Origin: Geopsychrobacter electrodiphilus DSM 16401
GTDB lineage: Bacteria > Desulfobacterota > Desulfuromonadia > Desulfuromonadales > Geopsychrobacteraceae
Direction of reading: 5' to 3'
NCBI RefSeq assembly: GCF_000384395.1
Contig: NZ_ARWE01000001.1
Span: 2,578,501-2,642,500 of the forward strand
Length of the DNA: 64,000 nt
Positions 60,139-64,000 of this stretch are shown here, piece by piece. The notes under the pieces are model-generated. The model did no database searches. It worked only from the letters and a program-made list of their open reading frames with translations, and had not been told where the DNA came from. A program made the position numbers and the translations under genes. Within the stretch, counting starts at the first letter, position 1. Each line of letters begins with the position of its first letter.

Positions 60139-61518
60139 GTGAAAAGACCTAGAGCGCCTAAAGAGGCCCGCGAAATACTCAAAATCAGCATCGATTCACT
60201 GGATGCCGATGGTGTCGGCCAAGGCCGATATCAAGGTCAGCCGGTGAGCGTACCTGGTGCCTTCCCCGAGGAGATCGTACTGGCTGCCGTCGAGCATCGC
60301 GGACAGAATCGCATTGCCGCTCATTTGTCAAAAGTTCTGCGCCGCAATCCGCAACGCCGAGCCGCAGAGCCCTGCAGTTGCGCAGCAGACTGCTTGGGCT
60401 GCCCACTGATCAATATGAGCGATAGGGGACAGCTCGAGTTCAAACGCCAACGGATTATAACCGCTCTTGGCGAAAACGGTCTGGCAGAGGTTCCGGTCGA
60501 GCCGACTCTGGCCGCGGAACCGACCCTGCAATATCGCACCAGCTGCAAGCTGGTCGTGGCCCGCGAACGCAACGCCGTTAAAATCGGCCTCTACCGACGC
60601 GGCAGCCATCAGGTCGTCGGGATTGAGGATTGTCCGCTGCATCACCCGCTGATCAACCGGATTGTGAAGGTGGTGTCGGAGGAGATCACGCGCCAGAAGA
60701 TCCCGGTCTATAACCCGAATCATCAACGCGGGCTGTTACGTTACCTGCTGATTCGAATCTCACCCCAGAGCGGCAAGGCGATGGTCACCTTTGTCAGCCG
60801 CGAACAGGATCTGCGCTTTCTCCCGAAGCTGGGGAAATGGTTACAGCACAAGGTCCCCGAGGTTATAGCGGTGCATCAAAATATCAACAGCTCAACCGGC
60901 AACGTGGTGATCGGCGGCGACACGCTCAAGCTGCACGGACAGCCCGACCTGTTTGACCGGGTGGGGAACATCCGATTGCGCATCAGCCCGACTTCGTTCT
61001 TTCAGGTCAACCATCAACAGGCGGCCCGGGTTTATCAGATGATCCGCGAATGGGCCAACCTGAACGGCAATCAGTCGGCTCTGGATCTCTACTGCGGGGT
61101 CGGCGGCATCAGTCTGCATTTGGCGCAGGACGCCGGTCAGGTGTTCGGGATTGAAGTGGCTGAAGATGCGGTCCGCAACGCCCGCGCCAACGCGGAATTG
61201 AACGAACTGAGGAATTGTGTGTTTCGCGCCGGGGATGCTACAGAACAACTCCAGATTCTCGCGGATGAGCTTCCGAAGCTCGCCCTGGCCTGCCTGAACC
61301 CTCCGCGCAAGGGCTGCGATCAGGAGGTCTTAATGGCGATGGGGGAACTCGCGCCGCAACAGATCATCTATATGTCCTGCGAACCAGAGAGCTTGGCGCG
61401 GGATCTGGCGCTGCTGACAACCCTCGGCTATAAAATCACCAGGGTGCAACCGGTCGACATGTTTCCGCAGACGGCCCACGTTGAAACCCTGGTTCACCTG
61501 CAACGGATCACAGCTTAA
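60139..61518 (+). CDS. rlmD: 23S rRNA (uracil-5-)-methyltransferase, RlmD/RumA type
   Basis: 459 residues. An N-terminal TRAM domain (about 12-70) is followed by a cysteine cluster (Cys79, Cys81, Cys85, Cys88) for a [4Fe-4S] centre, and a SAM-dependent methyltransferase domain with LDLYCGVGGISLHLA and LNPPRKGCD. The catalytic cysteine is Cys414 in YMSCEPES. It methylates U1939 (RlmD) or possibly both U747 and U1939 (RlmCD); the sequence does not decide. Divergent from ispG across 167 bases. Confidence 0.9.
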   Translation: MKRPRAPKEAREILKISIDSLDADGVGQGRYQGQPVSVPGAFPEEIVLAAVEHRGQNRIAAHLSKVLRRNPQRRAAEPCSCAADCLGCPLINMSDRGQLEFKRQRIITALGENGLAEVPVEPTLAAEPTLQYRTSCKLVVARERNAVKIGLYRRGSHQVVGIEDCPLHHPLINRIVKVVSEEITRQKIPVYNPNHQRGLLRYLLIRISPQSGKAMVTFVSREQDLRFLPKLGKWLQHKVPEVIAVHQNINSSTGNVVIGGDTLKLHGQPDLFDRVGNIRLRISPTSFFQVNHQQAARVYQMIREWANLNGNQSALDLYCGVGGISLHLAQDAGQVFGIEVAEDAVRNARANAELNELRNCVFRAGDATEQLQILADELPKLALACLNPPRKGCDQEVLMAMGELAPQQIIYMSCEPESLARDLALLTTLGYKITRVQPVDMFPQTAHVETLVHLQRITA

Positions 61519-61576
61519 AATCGGACAGCACCCAATAGATTGAAATATCCACAAACCAAGAACAGGACGAACCCCC

Positions 61577-62161
61577 ATGAAAAAAATTGACTGCCGCAAC
61601 TGGCAATGTCCGCAACCGGTCATTGAAGTCCGCAAGGCGATGCTCGCGGACCCGCGGCAATCCCTCGAGGTGCTGCTGGCCGATGACGCCGCCCGGCAAA
61701 ATATCACCCGCCTGGCTGCGACCAGCGGCTACAGCATCAAAGAGAAGACCAACACCGAGTTCACTATATTGACCCTCTCGCCCGGAGAAATGGTGCGGGA
61801 AACAGGCGGCAGGCCACAAGCCAGCGGCCGCACCCTGCTGGTGTGCGCCAGTAATAAAATGGGCGAGGGAGACGAGGAGCTCGGCCGCTTGCTGCTGAAA
61901 AACTTTCTCATCACCCTGCTCGAGACCAGTGAAATTCCACACAGCATTTACCTGGTTAACTCTGGCGTCAAACTCGCCTGTGCCGAAGCAGAAACGGTAG
62001 AAATCTTGAACAAACTCGCCTGTCGCGGGATTGATATCGCATCCTGTGGACTCTGCCTCGAATTCTACAAACTAAAAGAGAGCTTGCAGGTCGGGCGAAT
62101 CACCAATATGCTGGAGATCGCCGAAGCGCAACTGAGCGCGGGGCTGATCATTCGTCCTTGA
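61577..62161 (+). CDS. yedF: Sulfurtransferase-like selenium metabolism protein YedF
   Basis: 194 residues: an N-terminal TusA/SirA-like domain with the CPQP motif (Cys11) and a C-terminal DsrE-like domain (about 84-194) with the CGLC pair (Cys157, Cys160). This two-domain form is typical of YedF proteins found with selenium-using genes. A role in selenium or sulfur transfer is inferred from the family; the reaction is not established. The stop lies nine bases before the tRNA-Sec gene and no promoter is visible between, so they appear to form one transcript. Confidence 0.9.
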   Translation: MKKIDCRNWQCPQPVIEVRKAMLADPRQSLEVLLADDAARQNITRLAATSGYSIKEKTNTEFTILTLSPGEMVRETGGRPQASGRTLLVCASNKMGEGDEELGRLLLKNFLITLLETSEIPHSIYLVNSGVKLACAEAETVEILNKLACRGIDIASCGLCLEFYKLKESLQVGRITNMLEIAEAQLSAGLIIRP

Positions 62162-62170
62162 AAATTGTAT

Positions 62171-62266
62171 GGAGGCAGCCAGTGCTCTGGTGACACTCAC
62201 GGTCTTCAAAACCGATGTGGGGCGCATCCCGTCCCAGGTGAGTTCGATTCTCATCTGCCTCCGCCA
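62171..62266 (+). tRNA. selC: tRNA-Sec (selenocysteine, TCA anticodon)
   Basis: 96 bases with an encoded CCA. The acceptor stem has eight pairs (GGAGGCAG/CTGCCTCC), the anticodon loop CTTCAAA carries TCA, and a long extra arm lies before the T arm; these are the hallmarks of bacterial tRNA-Sec. It reads UGA as selenocysteine with SelB. It lies nine bases after yedF and is followed by a strong terminator. Confidence 0.96.
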
Positions 62267-62275
62267 TTTTTCGAT

Positions 62276-62304
62276 AAGCACCTGATTCCTCAGGTGCTTT
62301 TTTC
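62276..62304 (+). terminator. Intrinsic terminator after selC
   Basis: AAGCACCTGA/TCAGGTGCTT around TTCC is followed by TTTT, ten bases after the tRNA end. The stem is perfect. It could also weakly serve the opposite-strand DnaE-type gene. Confidence 0.88.
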
Positions 62305-62392
62305 ATTCAAAACAGCCTCTTGTACCGATTGGTGTCCCGACGCGAGGCGCTATACGGCACCCCCATTCTCCTTCCGTAGGAGCAAAGCCTGG

Positions 62393-64000
62393 TTATTGAT
62401 CTAAAAAATCTACCCACTCAATGTTCAACGCCGCGACGCCGAATTCTTCCTCCACTTTCCCTTTCAGGATGAAAGGCCGTTGGCGCGTCATCTTCTGGCA
62501 AAATCGTTCATAAGCTCTGGGAAAGAAAGTTGCGTCGAAAATGGCCGTCGTGTCCTCGAACGACACGAATTCCATTGGACGCCCTCCCTTGTCCTGAACC
62601 GTTTTCCCCGTCACCCACCAGCCGATCATCGTTACATAACTCCCGACCCAGTTCTGCATCTGATCACCGCGTACCGGCTTAAGGCGGGAGATCTCCCGTT
62701 GATGAAGCAGTAAGGGGTGACATGAGGTGAGCATGCCCAGGGTCTCGATCTCCTGGCGCAACATGACCTTGTCATCATAGGGGGGTGGGGAAGGTAATGA
62801 GGTCTTGTTATCCTCGAAAAGCAGTCCAGTGCCACGGCGGTCAAACTGTTTATCGAGAGCGAGAAGTTCCCAAAGCAGCGCCGGACGCTTCTGTATGCCT
62901 TCCAGCACATCAAAGCACCCAGCCTTGATCAGCAGTTTTGCGTCTGACGGGTCGATTCTGCCCCGCTGGAGAAAGTCTCGAAAACCGGTAAAAGCCCCCC
63001 CCTCTCCGCGTGTCCGCAGAAGCGCCTCAAGCGCTTTTTTACTCAGACCTTCGATCTGCATCAAGCCGACCCGCAGGGAACGATGCGCTCCGGTATAATG
63101 GTATGCGCTGGCGTTGATGTCAGGCGGAAGAACCTTCAACCCCATACGACGCGCCTCGGAGAGGTAAGCAAAGGCCGAGTAATAACCGCCCTGATTGGAA
63201 ATGACCGCCGCCATGAACTCGGCCGGATACATGGCCTTCAGCCAGGCGGATTTACAACTCACCAGAGCGTAGGAAGCCGAGTGCGGTTTGCAGAAAGAGT
63301 AGCCGCCGAAGGAGAGGATCTGCTCCCAGACGGCGGCCAGAACATCGGGCGGGACCCCTTTGCGGCCGCCTCCCGCCATAAACATCTGCCGATAGTCGGC
63401 CAGCTTCTTCTCTTTATGTTTTTTGCTGATGATCTTGCGCAGCTGATCCCCTTCGAAGGCCGAAAAGTCGGCCAGAGCCATGGCTATCTGGGTGATCTGT
63501 TCCTGGTAGATTGCGATACCGTAGGTTTCGTCCAGCACCTCGCTCAGCAGCGGGTGAATGGGATTCCACTGCTTGCCGCGCATGCGTGAAACGAACTCGC
63601 GGATAAAGGCATTCGCCGCCGGACGGATGATGGAAGAGGCCATCACCAGGTGTTCAAACAGATCACACTCTTCAAGCCTGGGATTGCCGTTCCACATTTT
63701 TTTGAGCAGCTGCCGAGTGGCGGGAGATTCGATGTAAAAGCAGCCCATGGTCTCGCCGCGGCGCAGAAGCTCCCGTGCCTCGGCATCCTCCAGCGGTTGC
63801 CAGGTCGCATAATCGATGTCGCGGCCGGTGTTTTTGCAGACGGCCGCCAGCGCGTCACGGATGACGGCCAGAGAACGGTTGCCAAGGATATCGATCTTGA
63901 CCAGCCCGGCGGCCTCGGTTTGCTCCTTCTCCCACTGCATGACGGGGAGACCCTTGGCGGAGATCTCTACCGGTACGTAGCGCCGGATCTCGTCCGGCAC
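62393..64000 (-). CDS. DnaE-type DNA polymerase III alpha subunit, C-terminal part (runs off right edge)
   Basis: 535 residues are visible, extending to the window edge. They cover part of the fingers (GCFYIESPATRQLLKK, YQEQITQIAMALADFS, CKPHSASYALVSCKSAWLKA), the helix-hairpin-helix region (MQIEGLSKKALEALL) and a C-terminal OB fold (MIGWWVTGKTVQDKGGRPM). It ends soon after the OB fold, without the tau-binding tail of replicative DnaE, which fits the shorter error-prone DnaE2/ImuC type or a related second copy. The catalytic aspartates would lie outside the window, so activity and subtype remain open. Confidence 0.85.
   Translation of the reverse strand: MPDEIRRYVPVEISAKGLPVMQWEKEQTEAAGLVKIDILGNRSLAVIRDALAAVCKNTGRDIDYATWQPLEDAEARELLRRGETMGCFYIESPATRQLLKKMWNGNPRLEECDLFEHLVMASSIIRPAANAFIREFVSRMRGKQWNPIHPLLSEVLDETYGIAIYQEQITQIAMALADFSAFEGDQLRKIISKKHKEKKLADYRQMFMAGGGRKGVPPDVLAAVWEQILSFGGYSFCKPHSASYALVSCKSAWLKAMYPAEFMAAVISNQGGYYSAFAYLSEARRMGLKVLPPDINASAYHYTGAHRSLRVGLMQIEGLSKKALEALLRTRGEGGAFTGFRDFLQRGRIDPSDAKLLIKAGCFDVLEGIQKRPALLWELLALDKQFDRRGTGLLFEDNKTSLPSPPPYDDKVMLRQEIETLGMLTSCHPLLLHQREISRLKPVRGDQMQNWVGSYVTMIGWWVTGKTVQDKGGRPMEFVSFEDTTAIFDATFFPRAYERFCQKMTRQRPFILKGKVEEEFGVAALNIEWVDFLDQ

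Noticed and set aside
62171-62400. selC as an integration site of a genomic island
   Set aside because: selC is a common island target, but no integrase, no direct repeat of the tRNA 3' end and no change in gene style were seen next to it.
1-64000. CRISPR arrays, insertion sequences, prophage
   Set aside because: No regularly spaced repeats, transposase, integrase or phage genes were found on either strand.

Overview
The window is a chromosomal segment that is almost entirely core genome, from a bacterium most like the Desulfuromonadales/Geobacter group (Desulfobacterota sensu lato). This placement is inferred from gene content and protein flavour: a Geobacter-like glycyl-tRNA synthetase alpha start, separate glyQ and glyS, pyruvate phosphate dikinase, a PATAN (DUF4388) protein, a YedF selenium protein with tRNA-Sec, a fused GldF/GldG-type ABC permease with a DUF4340 protein and MoxR, and GcpE-type IspG. 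No 16S rRNA is present, so the genus cannot be fixed. No CRISPR array, prophage, insertion sequence or transposase was seen.

Layout: 1-5136 (minus) is an ABC transporter cluster (ATPase, fused permease/GldG-like protein, DUF4340 protein, MoxR ATPase running off the left edge). 5271-6873 (minus) holds a small predicted secreted protein of unknown function and a rhomboid protease with a helical C-terminal extension. 7026-9177 (plus) is a three-gene run: a TRIC/UPF0126 membrane protein, an FAH-family hydrolase and a DUF2520 dehydrogenase-like protein. HU, a pirin and a small ABM-like protein follow. 11539-19693 (minus) carries ppdK, glyS, glyQ, recO and mgtE.

19862-53122 (minus) is one nearly continuous translation/transcription supercluster. 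In transcription order it is: tRNA-Thr(TGT), tRNA-Tyr(GTA), tRNA-Gly(TCC), tRNA-Thr(GGT), tuf2, rpmG, tRNA-Trp, secE, nusG, rplKAJL, rpoBC, rpsLG, fusA, tuf1, the S10 genes, the spc genes with secY, adk and map, rpmJ, and rpsM-rpsK-rpsD-rpoA-rplQ. The order closely matches the E. coli thrU-tyrU-glyT-thrT-tufB, secE-nusG, rplKAJL-rpoBC, str, S10, spc and alpha operons, here joined end to end. Readable control elements include a sigma70-like promoter before the tRNA block, an L10(L12)4-type leader before rplJ, an attenuator-like hairpin plus a large processing-type stem between rplL and rpoB, a good promoter before rpsL, and a strong terminator after rplQ.

53279-60115 (minus) holds rlmB, pyrF, a DUF4388 protein, proS, a DUF3187 outer-membrane-like protein and ispG. 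60139-62266 (plus) holds rlmD, yedF and, nine bases after yedF, the tRNA-Sec gene selC with its terminator. The right edge is the C-terminal part of a DnaE-type polymerase (minus). I did not find an obviously new multi-gene system. The items most worth checking are the yedF-selC unit, the leader and processing RNAs of the rplJL-rpoBC region, a 20-codon ORF with a very good ribosome-binding site upstream of ppdK, and the GldFG-like ABC/MoxR cluster.
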